The notes beneath the pieces are model-generated. The model made no database searches and was not told the origin of the DNA. It saw only the letters and a list, made by a program, of their open reading frames with translations. Both the position numbers and the translations under genes were made by a program. This document shows positions 1 through 12,483 of a stretch of DNA of 64,000 nt, one piece after another. This DNA is from Platerodrilus igneus (lineage: Eukaryota > Arthropoda > Insecta > Coleoptera > Lycidae): assembly GCA_036346225.1 (NCBI GenBank), contig JARFIW010001458.1, positions 1,488,001 to 1,552,000 of the forward strand. Direction: 5' to 3'. Numbering within the stretch: the first letter of the stretch is position 1; each line of letters starts with the position of its first letter.

Positions 1-1090
1 AATGGACTACCATGCGCACAAAGACAAAAACAACATAGTAAATATCACTTAATAGTTCTATAGATGAATCATAGCTATTAAGTTAATATTAATAAATCAT
101 ATAGTTTAGAGTAATCATAAGAGCATTTTTTATAATAATAATAATCTATTCCCAAGTTGATGACCTCTACCGGGTATCTGGCGTCAAGGGAACTTTACCA
201 TTAGAGCGCCCACAGTAAGATATTAATTTGACGATGCAAATCAGAGAATAGCCCGATACTATAAGTAAATACTCCCAAAGCTAGACTCAACCACAGCTTG
301 GTAAATAATCGTTGGAATTTAATTGGACGTTATGACTAACTTTTATCATTACAGCAGCACTATGATTGATAGAAACGAGAAATAGTGAAAATAAAGCATC
401 GGTGAGGACAAAATCGCCGTGAAATGGCGTATCTCTGACTTCCAGCAGGTAGGGTCGGACCTGTCTGAATGCAAAGTCGTCGTACTAAGTCACCAACTCG
501 TTGTCCGACTTCGTAGAAAGTAACCCAACTAGGTGGGTTTATTCTCAAGCCATCAAACGCACGTTGTTGCATAAGAAGTAATCCAATACTTTCGTTTCTT
601 CCTCTCTACTCAAACTTTACTTACACGGCTTAATCCAAAATGCAATTAAGCCGAATGGAAGTGTGTTTGGTTTTAAATACTGCCGCTGACGATACTTAAC
701 ATTCAAACACATTAACGTGGAATACCAAGATAGAACTAAAACGGATGATTTCTACCTAAAACAACGAATAAATTAAAACGTTATATAAACTACAAATGTA
801 TATTTCGCATTTCATCATATTAACTCTCAATAGCACCTCAAAGAAAATTTATGAAATTTATGTACAAATATGTCTCTTCTGTTACCACTAAACAGCTCAT
901 CCTATAAATTCAAATCCTTACTAGGAAAGTTTAACATATTTTATACACACACACCCTGAATATTTAACATTAACCACTATGCAGCCTGTTATACAAATTC
1001 TATCATGATTACGATTTTGAATGAGGCTATCTATCAATCTTGTTATTTTATACCATAATATCGAATTGCATAATTTTCAACTACAAATTT
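1..1090. other. AT-rich DNA without recognised gene
   Basis: Nothing coding is recognisable here. The reading frames are short and of low-complexity AT composition. A slightly more GC-balanced patch at about 160-560 could be an old element fragment, but I cannot assign it. Confidence 0.5.
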
Positions 1091-1109
1091 TCAAAGTTCC
1101 AAAGTATTT

Positions 1110-1595
1110 AAAATTCAAAATCTCGAAAACTAAGTTAGATAGAGTTATTTGGATTGCAAATAAGCACGAACCTGACTATTTTGAACCATATATCAAATTT
1201 CAAAAATTTCGATAAAATTTTTTTTCAAAGTCTGAACGCTTAAGGCACATTAGCATTTATTATTTTTTGCATTAGGTTTTGAAACTCGGTATATAGATAA
1301 AGTGCGTTAAGAAACGACAAGTGGTAGGGGTTGGTGGGGAAGAGGGTGTTTATCAATTCATTTCTTTGATATCTCTAACCGTTTTCGAGTTAGAGGCCAT
1401 AATTTAAAATTTCCAAGTTTATGTTAAAAATTTCTTAAATCCGAGCTTTTCATCCTAAAGCATTCAAATTTGAAATTTAGGAAACTAAGTTAAATAGGGT
1501 AATTTTGATTGCAAATGAGCACGAATCAGGTTATTTTGGACCGTAATGTAAAATTTTAAAAATTTTATTAAAAAATTTCGTTCAAGTCCGAAATT
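1110..1595 (+). repeat. Diverged direct repeat, offset about 356 bp
   Basis: Two blocks of about 125 bp, near 1110-1233 and 1466-1593, share order and wording. Both run through 'actaagtta', then 'gattgcaaat', then 'gagcacgaa' or 'aagcacgaa', and end in a run of A/T. They differ at many positions, so this is an old tandem duplication or the two subterminal repeats of one transposon. No coding potential is seen. Confidence 0.6.
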
Positions 1596-1656
1596 TTTTC
1601 TTAAGTAACTCATTAGTCTTTCAAACAGTGAAAATTGGAATATATCAAAGAGAAAC

Positions 1657-2793
1657 CAGCTAGTTGTTTAAGCTCTTTCATTACAGTTGCACAGTGCATG
1701 GCATTTATTTGGTCAATTCTGATCTTTCCGTTGTCCATTAGGGGTAATAAGTGTATATGCTGCATTCTTGTTGTGGCTTGTGTTTGTGTGAGAATGTTGT
1801 GCGTTTGCAGTTAACAAGAGTATCATAATTCTGAAAATTAAGTTGGAAAAGATGTAGATTAAGCAAGAATTTTTAAATAGTGCCAGAGTTAGGAGTTGAT
1901 GCTATTCTGGGACATACTTGTTTACAATACACAGGGGTGTAAAATCACAGACTTCACACTATTTTCTCTGCTGTTGGAGTACACTTTGACGAAATATCTC
2001 GCCACTAACCAACTCCCTCGAATACACACATTTTTGTTTGCTACAGTTGAACTAATTATCATAGCAATAGAAGCATACACGCTGATTATTTCCGTTTAAG
2101 AAATGTTGATACAATACCTGATACGAACAGTATTCAACGAATGGTAAAAATTGGAATAAGTAAAATAAAAACCAGCTTTCCATTGGTTTATCGTTCCCGA
2201 AGGTGTCGATACCTGTCCGTGAAATCCGACCAATATTATGCCAACACTTTCGGGAACGATGAACCAATGGAAAGCTGGTTTTTATTTTACTTATTCCAAT
2301 TTTTACCATTCGTTGAATACTGTTCGTATCAGCTATTGTATCAACATTTCTTAAACGGAAATAATCAGCGTGTATGCTTCTATTGCTATGATAATTAGTT
2401 CAACTGTAGCAAACAAAGATGTGTGTATTCGAGGGAGTTGGTTAGTGGCGAGATATTTTGTCAAAGTGTACTCCAACAGCAGAGAAAATAGTGTGAAGTC
2501 TGTGATTTTACACCCCTGTGTATTGTAAACAAGTATGTCCCAGAATAGCATCAACTCCTAACTCTAGCACTATTTAAAAATTCTTGCTTAATATACATCT
2601 TTTCCAACTTAATTTTCAGAATTATGATACTCTTGTTAACTGCAAACGCACAACATTCTTACACAAACACAAGCCACAACAAGAATGCAGCATATACACT
2701 TATTACCCCTAATGGACAACGGAAAGATCAGAATTGACCAAATAAATGCCATGCACTGTGCAACTGTAATGAAAGAGCTTAAACAACTAGCTG
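1657..2793. repeat. 1.14-kb inverted repeat (palindrome), 550-bp arms
   Basis: The left arm (1657-2206) and right arm (2244-2793) are reverse complements of equal length with about ten substitutions and no obvious indel. The loop is 37 nt (2207-2243). The innermost stem is gttcccgaaggtgt against acactttcgggaac. The outer part of the right arm is the start of the LINE endonuclease frame that continues to about 3840, so the left arm holds the same LINE start in the opposite direction. Short frames in the arms are mirror images of each other and probably not genes. Confidence 0.93.
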
Positions 2794-3840
2794 AAACCTT
2801 ACGATTACATGCACTTCTTATACAGAAACGTTATCTGGTGCATGGGAAGATTCCAAATGCCAGTCAGGGCACGACAAATACATACAGGTAGAAGCCCACA
2901 AACGGTAGTAGTAATTTTTGACCCCACATTGACAATCACAAAAATCCAACAAAACAGCGGAGAACACTGTACATGTCTGGAAGTTTCAAACGGTCGGATT
3001 AGAAGGTGGATCTTGGTAACAAACTACTTTCAGTACAGACTGGACCCCCAGCCGTACATAAACAACATACACAACATATTACACACTTACAACAACAAAC
3101 CAATAGTTATTATGGCAGACGTAAATGGAAAGTCCCCGATGTGGCACAGTTTTCTCACGGACAAACGCGAAGAGCGAGTCAAAAACTTGATTAACGAACT
3201 ACAACTTGAAGTAGTCAACATTCCTAATACCCCCCCCCCCCCCACATACAACACCCATGTATAAACCTGGACACATATAGACGTTACACTGACAAATGGG
3301 TTGGTATACAACTACATACAAGACTGTCAGATATAAGAACACCAAACTGTCAGTGACCACAACCTAATCAGGTTTAACATCGACATGACAACCAGGCCAT
3401 TTGACATTTGACTTCACCAAAGTAAAATGGTACAAAATACGAAATGCAAATTGGAACAAACTGAAGAACACATTTGTACCCCCACAAAACATAAGATCAG
3501 ACGAAAACGTCCACGAGTATACAAAACTACTCACCAACACAATTAGACGGACATTGGAGCAAGTGCTTCCAAAACAACAGAACACACGACACATAAAGAC
3601 AATTCAATGGACAAGACGCTTACAAAACCTAAAGAAGGAAACACAGCAAGCGAGAGGAAACTACCAAAACTCTCTAACACCGGCCGAGAGACCGTACCAC
3701 CTACCGACAATTAAAAGACATATACCAAAAAGAGCCGACTGACATAAAGAAGAGGTTATGGGAATAATTCGTGGAAAAACACTTACAAACTGCTAGCTAG
3801 CGTTCAGGTCAATTTTTCTACTTCTACAAACATTGCATCC
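2685..3840 (+). pseudogene. LINE apurinic-like endonuclease fragment (R1-clade type)
   Basis: This is the 5' part of a non-LTR retrotransposon ORF2. In full-length elements this endonuclease domain nicks the target so that reverse transcription can prime. The frame opens with an N-K-I-R-I-like stretch typical of R1/jockey endonucleases. It carries the motif MADVNGKSPMWH (about 3111-3146), in which D and N are metal-site residues, and further on a shifted VSDHNL motif (about 3350), the catalytic S-D-H. Several frameshifts and stops break it, and a run of C at 3230-3243 is one likely slip site. The reverse transcriptase that should follow is absent. Sequence resembling a LINE linker region ends near 3840, where transposase homology begins. 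Its first ~110 bp lie inside the palindrome. R1 clade is an inference from motif style. Confidence 0.75.
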
Positions 3841-3841
3841 A

Positions 3842-4525
3842 GGAGATGAAGACAAGCGGATAAGGTTTTGCAGATGGTTTGGGGAGGTGTCAGCAGGATC
3901 ACGAATTTCCATTTACTCTTTTATGGTCAGATGAAACAAGGCATACAAATTGTGATATTTTTAATAGGCTGAATGAGCATCTATGGATGCAAGAAAATCC
4001 GCATGTAGTTCAGCAACGAAGACCTTAAATAAAATTTGGTTTTAATGTATGGTATGGTGTCCTAGAGACCAATATTATGGGACCTATAATATTTAATGGA
4101 AGTTTAGCAGGAGAAAAATATTTAAAAATGTTGGAAACAAATGTAGAGAATCTTTTAGATGAACTTCCTTTACGAGTGCACGGCAGACTAAAATGGTTCC
4201 AGCATGATGGCGCACCTCTGCACAACACCCGTAGTGCTACGGACTATTTAAATCAGTTATACCCACATTCTTCGGTTGGTAAAAATGGTCCAGGGTAGTG
4301 GCCACCCCGAGGCCCGGAATTTCCAATATTAGACTGTTTTGTATATGGACATGTAAAAAATAAAGTGTATATTAAAAAATTTCATACAGAAGCACAACTA
4401 CGTGAAGCTGTAGTAAATACTCATAGAAGTATTACTAAGCGTTCATTAAAAAAAGCAATACGTTCCATTGCTAAAAAATGTAGGCTATGTATTGAGCAAA
4501 ATTGTGAGCTTTTTGGGCATTTGTA
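3842..4525 (+). pseudogene. Tc1/mariner-superfamily transposase, truncated and broken
   Basis: This is a cut-and-paste DDE/D transposase relative common in insect genomes. The catalytic core survives in pieces: a first acidic motif SDET at about 3929, the second motif WFQHDGAP at about 4195-4218, and a third, ILDCFVYGH, at about 4327-4353. The third lies beyond a PPRGPEF segment corresponding to the usual PPxSPDL. The N-terminal DNA-binding region is missing. A frameshift near 3900 and stops near 4026 and 4297 disable it. The frame ends at a stop near 4523 after GHL. The upstream limit touches the LINE fragment, so the 5' part of the transposon was lost or never inserted here. Confidence 0.85.
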
Positions 4526-5228
4526 ATTAGTTAATACAATATTTAATCAGTTTGCGTTCGTTCGTATTTTAGTTTTGTTTCCATTTATTACACTTTAAGG
4601 TTTTTGTGTTATTAATCTGCATAATATTAAATTGTTTACATATTGTTATTGTTATTTGACAGATTTTTTTTATAAGTTAATTCTTCCTGTTACCAACAGG
4701 TTGTAAAAATAGCTATCAAATACTGTCGTTCAGTCTCCTTTTCTGATTGTATATTGAAACAGCTATTTTATTAAATAAAACTAAAAAACCTCAATATTTT
4801 GGTCATTTCCAGTAGTAACTCCATCATGTGCTATATCAGTAAAATCTGCACAACATAAGCTATTAAACAAGCAAATAGCCAACTATGCTTTCCATTTAAA
4901 AAATTGACGTTATGTACATATCTATGAAACAAAAAAAAAATTAAATTCTTCAAATCACTCGTTCTTATTCGACATAAAAATATCTACAAGTTTTCTATTT
5001 ACATTATTTCTGTAATGCCAACAATAAAGCCGTCGTGAAATTTGAAAAAAAATGCGATTATTAATTTTTTTAATATATCTTGATATCCGCGGATTTTTCT
5101 GAAAAAGAAAAGCACATGCGAGATCAGTAGACAAAACCGCATTACTTTTCCCAATTGAGCGTCTCTCTACCTCTAACGGTTTCCAAGATGCCCATAGTGA
5201 AAATGAAAAAAAAAACTCACCCTGTATA
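4526..5228 (+). mobile_element. 3' noncoding part of the mariner-type element
   Basis: AT-rich sequence follows the transposase. Near 5215-5228 the plus strand reads 'ctcaccctgtata', so the minus strand reads 'tatacagggtgag'. This is the kind of terminus (TA target followed by CAGGGTG) common in insect Tc1/mariner relatives. I take it as the right end of the element. No matching left terminus is evident next to the transposase, in line with 5' loss. Confidence 0.5.
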
Positions 5229-6888
5229 TACATATGTATATAAGAATAGAGGATCAATAATATCACTTCTGTAAAATAAATTTATATCGCAATTAACTTA
5301 TAGCCAATCGGAATTCTAGTTTTCAGGTATTTTAGTATGCACTGTAATTTTTATGCTTTACAGCCTGATTTTTTTATAAGTATACACGCTGGTTTGACGC
5401 CCGATAGAATCGGGTAAGAAATTGACGTTTATCTGAACTACACGGTCATAAAGCTATCCGACTTTATGTCATTATATTTTATTTATCATTAAACCATTTT
5501 GCATATTCATTTGAAATGTTTATTATTTACGCCTTATCCGGGTATTCGTGCTTCTGCAACATGACAAAGTCCAACTTCCTTATTAAATAGTTGATACTAC
5601 TTTGTATTTGTATCTAATATACCGACTAAGATTTTTATCCTGCTAATACGTTTATGAATTTCTGCTGCTTAGCTGGAATTGGTTTGTCATCATTGTGCTT
5701 TGGTTTTCCTGCCTTCTATACTCATGTATATATTAACTAAATCTCCCACCTTTGAGCAATTTGTGTGTAGGTATTCTCTGAAAAGCATTATAATAGAGGC
5801 ATCTCTCTGGTTTAGGTTTGTACTCTATGTGATCCTATGGATTAACTTTCCATGGACCCGCTTTCCTTTAGGATCAGAGAGTATCAGCCATTATAATGAA
5901 AACCATGGATTGGTTGGGGTATCCGGTAAGTAGGACTAAGACTGCTCAACCCGATTTCATTTACTAATACCTTGTTTAAAGTTGAATACGTTGGGTTTTA
6001 TACCATTTATAATAAAATGTGCTTTAGTGGTAACGAAACACAGCTTTATCGTTGTGAATAAGGCATATAAAGCTAAACAATATAAATTTAATTAAAAATA
6101 AGTATTAAGTGTTAAAAACCCAAAATCTAATTATATTTCACAGCTTGATTTTAAATTTCTTTCTTTATTGAAATATTAATGATCCAAGATATTGGAGCTC
6201 TTTAATGTGGTCGTATCAGAGTTCAGAGAGTAATAAAACTCAGTGTAACTTATGGCATAAACTTCCGAGCAAAATTGATTGCAAATTACGGTTCATTACC
6301 TGAAATGGATGCGGCTTTAAAATAATTTTACCTTTACCACATCTATAATTATTTATTTTTCTTTTAAAAATGGAGATATTTGTCAAAGTATTAATTGGAA
6401 TCGAGCTGCAATCTTACATACATGTGATCAGTTATAACATTGTATTATGAAACGTAAATTAACTTTGAGTTGATGTGAATGCAACTAAACAGATTTGTAC
6501 TTAAACAGGCTAAAGCTTTTTATTAAATTTAATTAAAAAGCTGCTCCGTTTGTTTGAAACTATAAACTATTTTGCACGGTCCGACCCGCACGAGGGATTT
6601 CACTATTTTAAGATAGCTTAGTTTATCAACAGACTACCGGTTGAGGTCTTGGACATCACAATAACCCTACATTTGACTGTTAATTTCTTAACTCTGCCAC
6701 TGACATTCTTAATAGAAGAACCAATACATCCATCGATGATGGAACAATTGTAAATATGAGCAGTTGCTTGTATTAACCAATTCTGTGTTTGATTAGTAGG
6801 GGTCTTCTAGCTCTCGCCAATAATAAAATTCTAAATTAGTTTAAACCTATCATTAGGCAGTAAGAGCCTACCAAATATATATTAATTA

Positions 6889-7060
6889 CTGCGAGGTTAA
6901 ACGTCGCTGAAATCTGGTTGCTAAGGCTCCACGATTGGGTCGTCATAATTAATGCGAGGTTTAGTTGGATTCAACCCTAAAATTATTCAAGCCCCACAAT
7001 TAAATCGTTATTGTTTCTGCGAAGTTAAGGTTCTATTGCCATACAATTGGATTGAAGGTG
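6889..7060 (+). repeat. Degenerate ~65-bp minisatellite, about 3 units
   Basis: Units begin near 6889, 6953 and 7018 with variants of 'tgcgaggttaa'. Each carries a later 'ccacgattgg', 'ccacaattaa' or 'atacaattgg' block. Divergence between units is high. It may be the edge of an unrecognised repeat. Confidence 0.4.
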
Positions 7061-9789
7061 ACCTACTTTCAAGAACGCCAAACTACATCCCAGCTTTTTG
7101 CTATAATAAAAAGAAAACTCTGCTTCATTAGTGAGGTTCGCCACGGCTGCTCAGCTGCTAACTAAAAAATACTACGGTACTGTTTTACACAAGAAAACTC
7201 GACTACAAAAATGCACCTTGATTTATTCAAACAGAAAAATCCTATACAAAATCCTTTTCAATCGTCATTTCTTACATCAGAATAATTACATACATCATCG
7301 GTAAGAAATACAGTATTTTCTTTCAAATAGTTCATGTTAAAATTTTAGCCAACAATAAATTAAATAAAGTAACCGGGCTTAACCATGACCTGACTTTAAC
7401 CACTGGTTTACAATGAGCTCACATTTAAATCTTTTAAATATTCGTGCTATTTTCGCACTGTAAATAACCAAAAGTTTCTTTTACTTTGTACATCAACGAA
7501 AATTATAAAAATTAATTTACAAATATTAATAAAAATTGTGGTCAAAGAATAAATCGTTAAACGTTTATAAATGGTAACCCTTTAGTCTATAAAGTTTAGA
7601 AAATATACCACTAGAGCACCAAATTGTCATAACACATTAAATAACACATTAAATAACACACAAAATTAAAGTTTTTCAAAATCAATTACCTGGAATGCAC
7701 TACTACCATTGATGATTGTTGTCCTCACCAAAGACTGCACGAACAGACACCAGTTCTAGTTGTACATCCCCATCTGTGACTGCAAACAGCTACTCGAATT
7801 TTTACAACTACTGATTGATAGTCCATCTAAACAACCAGACTTCCTCTACCAAACCATTTACCATAGGTACACCCGCAAATCACTCCATCAACACGCACTA
7901 CTCTATATCAGTGCGCAATTTGCACCCACAACCAATTTATAAAAAACAGCTTTTTATTTACTTACTTATCCTTGAGCAAGCTTTGCATTTTCAAAATGTA
8001 TGCCGTAGAATTTTCAAACTGCTCGTAACTAGTACACCAACTTGTGTACGTGATAACCAACTTTTCAGACAATTTAAAAACACTTACAAAAAATTTTATT
8101 AACCAAAATTCGTCGACCCTTGGATGATCAGCACCAGAGAAAAGCAAGAGTGCCATTAATAGTAAGAGTAAGCGACCCTAACATCACCTACTCGTACTTA
8201 TAAAGCATAAGTTGCCCCTTCTAAACTCTCAATACAAACAAAGCCTTCTTTGAAATTTTGAAACGGTTAACACAATTCTCACAAACATCCACAAACACTT
8301 TTCAACCGTCACTAACTCCAAGAATTTTCAACAATATAAACAAACGTTTATAACGAAAATATACTTTAGCCTCACAACGGATATTTCAGTTCCTTGAATC
8401 TTAGCTTCAACTGCCAATCGTCTGTCGGTTCACATACGCCCCTTATTATACGCGTCTTAGCTTCATCTCACTTCTATAACAACGAAATCGAATAATCTTC
8501 TTCTGTTCCTCATTAACAGCTTCTCTGTAATATTTCTACCTTTTTCCCTCTACTATCTTTCAAACGACGTCTGCACAAACATGCTGCCTTTCACTCGTAC
8601 GCTACTAACTTTAACGTTTCCTTTTCTCACAGTCTCCTCTCAAAGTCAAACGAATATTTAACATAGGATATGTTTATCTCCTTCTTATGCCAACACTTAA
8701 CAATCCTTTCTTATTTTATATCGATGCCTGCTTGTATAACTGTCACTGCTATTCGTAAAACCCAAATGTACGTTACATGCTAGCAGCAATTGAACTTTAT
8801 AAATTAACACCTTTCCACAGAAATGCTTGATAAACAATTTTTAAGCTTGAAAACGACTACCAGGAATATTTTTATTTGTCTGCCCCTCATTATTTAAATA
8901 ACCTACAGTTCTTTGCTATTATTAAACGTTTGAAGGTTATACAAATGTTAAACCGTCTTACTTAACTATGATAACATATACATGCAATGAATATTTACAT
9001 TTACAACCTGTTCATTCACCCTTCTTGATTATGACTTTAGAATTTACTCTAACGAATTTAGAAAAGCTTTCTATTAACACACCTGACATTTGCTATAATT
9101 TAAGATGCATGCTTTTACACGGCACGCTAACGACATTTATTTCTAACTCCTGTCATTTACAATTTGTATTGAAAATTAAACTACATAACATTTAAATATA
9201 GTAAAAGTTCATTGTGAATAATTACATATGTTAAAATGAAGCAAAATTAAATCAGAAGCTTACTTTAAATTGTTAATTCCTACATTAAGGTTTTGAGAAA
9301 GCGTCTCTAATTTTCATTGAATTATATTTACATGCGGTAAATTGCCATAAATTACTAACTGACTTATCTAATCAATTTTAACCCACTAATTACACAGAAA
9401 TATATGTGTATATATATATATGTATTATCTAAATAGATGGATATCTTACGTATATTTTTTATTCAATGTGAAGGCAAAAACTTCAATAAGAAAAACCTAT
9501 TTACTTCACTGACAAACGGCATCAATTCATAATGCAAAAGCTACGAAGAAGTAGCCAATTTGCCGTTCACCAAGAAAACATTTGACGCATTTAATAATTA
9601 ATACCATAGCGACTCACGTCTAGAAATGAGGTCGATCTTGTACTAATCAAGGCGCTCAAGGAATGAAAAGCTTTGATATAAACTCAAACGCTTGTATTGG
9701 TCCAAATTACGTGACATAATAAGATTTATTTAAGGAATTATTGATGAATGAAATTGAAATTATTAGAGTGTGCCCCTCCTGATTATAAA

Positions 9790-10090
9790 AGAGACTTTGT
9801 ACTCTACTTTTAGTATAAGTAAATGATTATTTACAAGTTATATTTTTTGTTAGATTTAAGATATTGTTTGTAAGGCAAAGCCGTTGTGGCAATTTTGTAC
9901 TCTACTTTTGGGTTTTACTATTTGTGTGAAAGCGTTTTTCCTGGAGATTATATGTAAGATATTGTTTGTTACAGAAATGCTGTTGTGAATGAAGTAACTA
10001 TTGTTATAAAGATTGCTTGTTAAAGAATATTTCGAATCATTATAGGTTTGCTGTCTTATTCTAGTGGTTTTATTTAAATTGAGCTAGCAA
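9790..10090 (+). repeat. Partial copy of a dispersed repeat
   Basis: The stretch repeatedly uses the phrase 'aagatattgtttgt' followed by 'gttgtggcaattttgtac' or 'tgctgttgtgaatgaagtaa'. The same phrase pair occurs at 56150-56300 in the second copy of the dispersed repeat. It ends just before a (TA)n tract, as the copy at 56 kb also does. Confidence 0.55.
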
Positions 10091-10116
10091 AGATAATTAA
10101 GGCACTTACATATAAG

Positions 10117-10121
<5 letters not shown>

Positions 10122-10184
<63 letters not shown>
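10122..10184. repeat. (TA)n microsatellite, left of element C
   Basis: About 60 bp of TA dinucleotides run directly into the 5' LTR of element C. A similar tract lies directly after the 3' LTR at 19178. The two are best read as one tract split by the insertion. Confidence 0.95.
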
Positions 10185-10186
<2 letters not shown>

Positions 10187-12245
10187 TCTAAATTAGACCA
10201 GGGTAGAAAATTAACTAACGACATCAAATAATTTTAATCACCGGGTATAAGGACGCTTTGGGTAATAATACGCTTCATTTAAAGATATATTGGATAAATT
10301 CGTTATTTACTTCTAAACATAGGGTTTATATTGTTTAGATAATGTTAAACACCGTGTATATTAAAGCAGTGGAAAATAGTACGCTTAATTAAAGGCCTAC
10401 TGTGTAGATTTAAATCATTCAATTAGAATGTAGGGTTTGTATATAATCATAATCAACGTGTAGAAGGAAGTAATGTAGAATTTCATTAAATAATACGCAT
10501 TATTAAAACCATGGAGCATAAAAATTTATTCGTTTCGTTAAAAATAAGGGTTTAGATTATTCACTGGACGCTTTCTATAAAAAGAAGCCGAGTTAAAATG
10601 TTCAACTTGTATTTAATTTAATCTTTCCAAGTACTAAAGCTATCGAGAAATTATAACGACGTGGGGAAGTCACGTAAAAGCCTTCAGCGTATTAGAACTC
10701 AGAACACCTGCAAAAATAACGATGTATATGATAGTCGATAAGCTTTAAGCTATATGAGTGCAAGTAAGAAAGCAAGTTTGTGGTATAAAGACAAGCGAGA
10801 GGGAATGCATTGGTAGGTAAATGAGGGGAAATATGTAAAACAAGAGCACAGGTTGTAGATAGAACGAACAGACTAGATTGGCGATTGAGGTTGAAATAAG
10901 ATGCAAATATGAGAGGTGGAAGCATAGCAATTTCTATATAAAACTAACTAGTTGTTCGCGGACGTGTTTCGAGGCGTGTGGAAATTTCTCAGATTTCAAC
11001 TCGGACGAGTGCAAATATCAGAAGAATCATTGTGCCGAGCCATAGGAAGGGAAAATAGAATGCGAGTTTCTGAAAATCGTCCGTCGCGGGACAAATTCGA
11101 CTCGCAAGCGAGCCATTATATAAACCCGTGCTGATAGGAGTTTAGCTCTCTTTTATTTTTGATTTTGTTCGATCCTTCAAGCAGAATACATGGTGATTAC
11201 GTGCTACGATAAAAGTTATTATGCATTAGTGCACTTAGAGGAGCTAGATAAAGGTAATAAAGTCTAGTTATATTTGCGGGTATTACTGTACCAATTATCC
11301 AAATTAGTAACGATAAATAAATAAATAGAAGTATGCAGTTTTGGTATAGCGTGAAAGTATTATGAATTTTATTGTTATTTTTCGGGAGTGTTAGTAATCA
11401 AGTGTTATTCGTAAACGTGATTGGATCCACAAAACAAGATTTAGATATACATAGGTGAGTTCCTGAAAGCTCTGAAACCTTTTAGACGAATGGTGGTGTA
11501 GAAAAATTTTAAAAGCGGCCAGAAATCCGAGGACGTAAACATAACCCAGCTGGAATGGTGGGATTAGCAAGGACGATGTACATTGGAGCCATGAGTGCAT
11601 TAACCTTCAGGTAACCTATGCATTGTTGTTCGATCTTTGGTGTGTTTTGGTGTGTGTTGAATATCTTTATAATTTGTTTGATAAAGATGGACAGTAGTAA
11701 ATTTGTATAAACAACAAATTTTGAATTTTAGGGTAAAATTTTCTTGAATAAGTAGAAAGGAGTATTTATCCAGTTTATGTTTTTGATTATTATGAAAATT
11801 TGGGTCTGTCTTTGATCTCAATTAGACTAACCGGTTAAATTAACGTAAAGGGATGGGAGATGCTCCCTTTTATTCAGACTCAGATCTGCAAATATTGTTT
11901 ACTTAATTAGTATGCATCCTACAAGGACTCTAATTCTGGATGCAAATTAAAATGATGACAAATTTGAACTTGAAGTTTTATGATGCTGAAATTTATGCTG
12001 AAATTTAATTTTGAAATTTTAATGTATTGTGAATATTAATGTAAATAGAGTTAACGTTGATGTTTGTGGTAGGAATGTGTTTGTTTTTTTATGAATGAGG
12101 ATGAAAGTTTTAACTAGGTGAGCAGCCGAGGCGGAAGGAAAGAGTCAATAGGCGATTATCAGAAGAGATTCAGCGGACAAGAGAATCACAGCAATTCTTA
12201 GCACAGAACGTGGGCAATTCGAAAACGGGAAGAGAATCACAGTAA
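10184..12245 (+). repeat. 5' LTR of element C
   Basis: Begins tactctaaattagacc and ends cacagtaa. It matches 17115-19178 over its whole length with scattered substitutions and few indels. The ends are not the usual TG...CA. Short antisense frames inside it recur in the other LTR but lack family features. Confidence 0.93.
11115..11150 (+). promoter_or_regulatory. Probable LTR core promoter of element C
   Basis: A TATA-type sequence (ttatataaacc, 11116-11126) is followed about 25 nt on by a GC-balanced stretch suited to an initiator. The same block occurs in the 3' LTR near 18050. Position in the middle of the LTR fits the U3/R border. Not tested; motif-based. Confidence 0.5.
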
Positions 12246-12248
12246 ATC

Positions 12249-12266
12249 TTGGCGACCCGAACGTGA
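12249..12266 (+). other. Primer-binding site of element C
   Basis: The sequence ttggcgacccgaacgtg lies four bases after the 5' LTR end. It has the TGGCG(A)CCCGAAC form expected of a site complementary to a tRNA 3' end. The exact tRNA was not determined. Confidence 0.7.
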
Positions 12267-12483
12267 GGGCTCGAATTTCAGATAGTGTATAACTGTTTTA
12301 GGAAACTGACGACCCTGAAATTAGGAGCTGAGTGTGAATATTTTTTGTAGGTGTGTGAAAAAAGTGTGTAGGCGTGTGTGGGGGTGAAAAGTGTGACGGA
12401 TGCACAGAAAAGAGTGGCTTCGAAGTCAAGTGGTGGAAATAGGAAGCAGTGATAGTGCTTTATTTAAGACGACAGAAGCAGAA

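Larger units (their letters stand above)
5229..10121. other. Gene-poor AT-rich stretch
   Basis: No convincing coding region, RNA gene or intact element was recognised. Open frames are under 100 codons and lack family motifs. The section 7700-8650 is richer in C and holds two short overlapping frames of biased composition that I do not consider genes. Section 9790-10090 belongs to a dispersed repeat listed separately. Confidence 0.5.

Noticed and set aside
360..572. 70-codon minus-strand frame in a GC-balanced patch
   Set aside because: Amino-acid mix is plausible, but no family motif or neighbouring gene part was recognised.
1896..2554. Mirror-image frames of 67 and 85 codons
   Set aside because: Their conservation reflects the palindrome, not selection on protein.
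10692..10930. Antisense frames inside the LTR, repeated at 17624-17862
   Set aside because: They recur only because the LTRs are duplicated; no domain, and U3 sequence is not expected to code.
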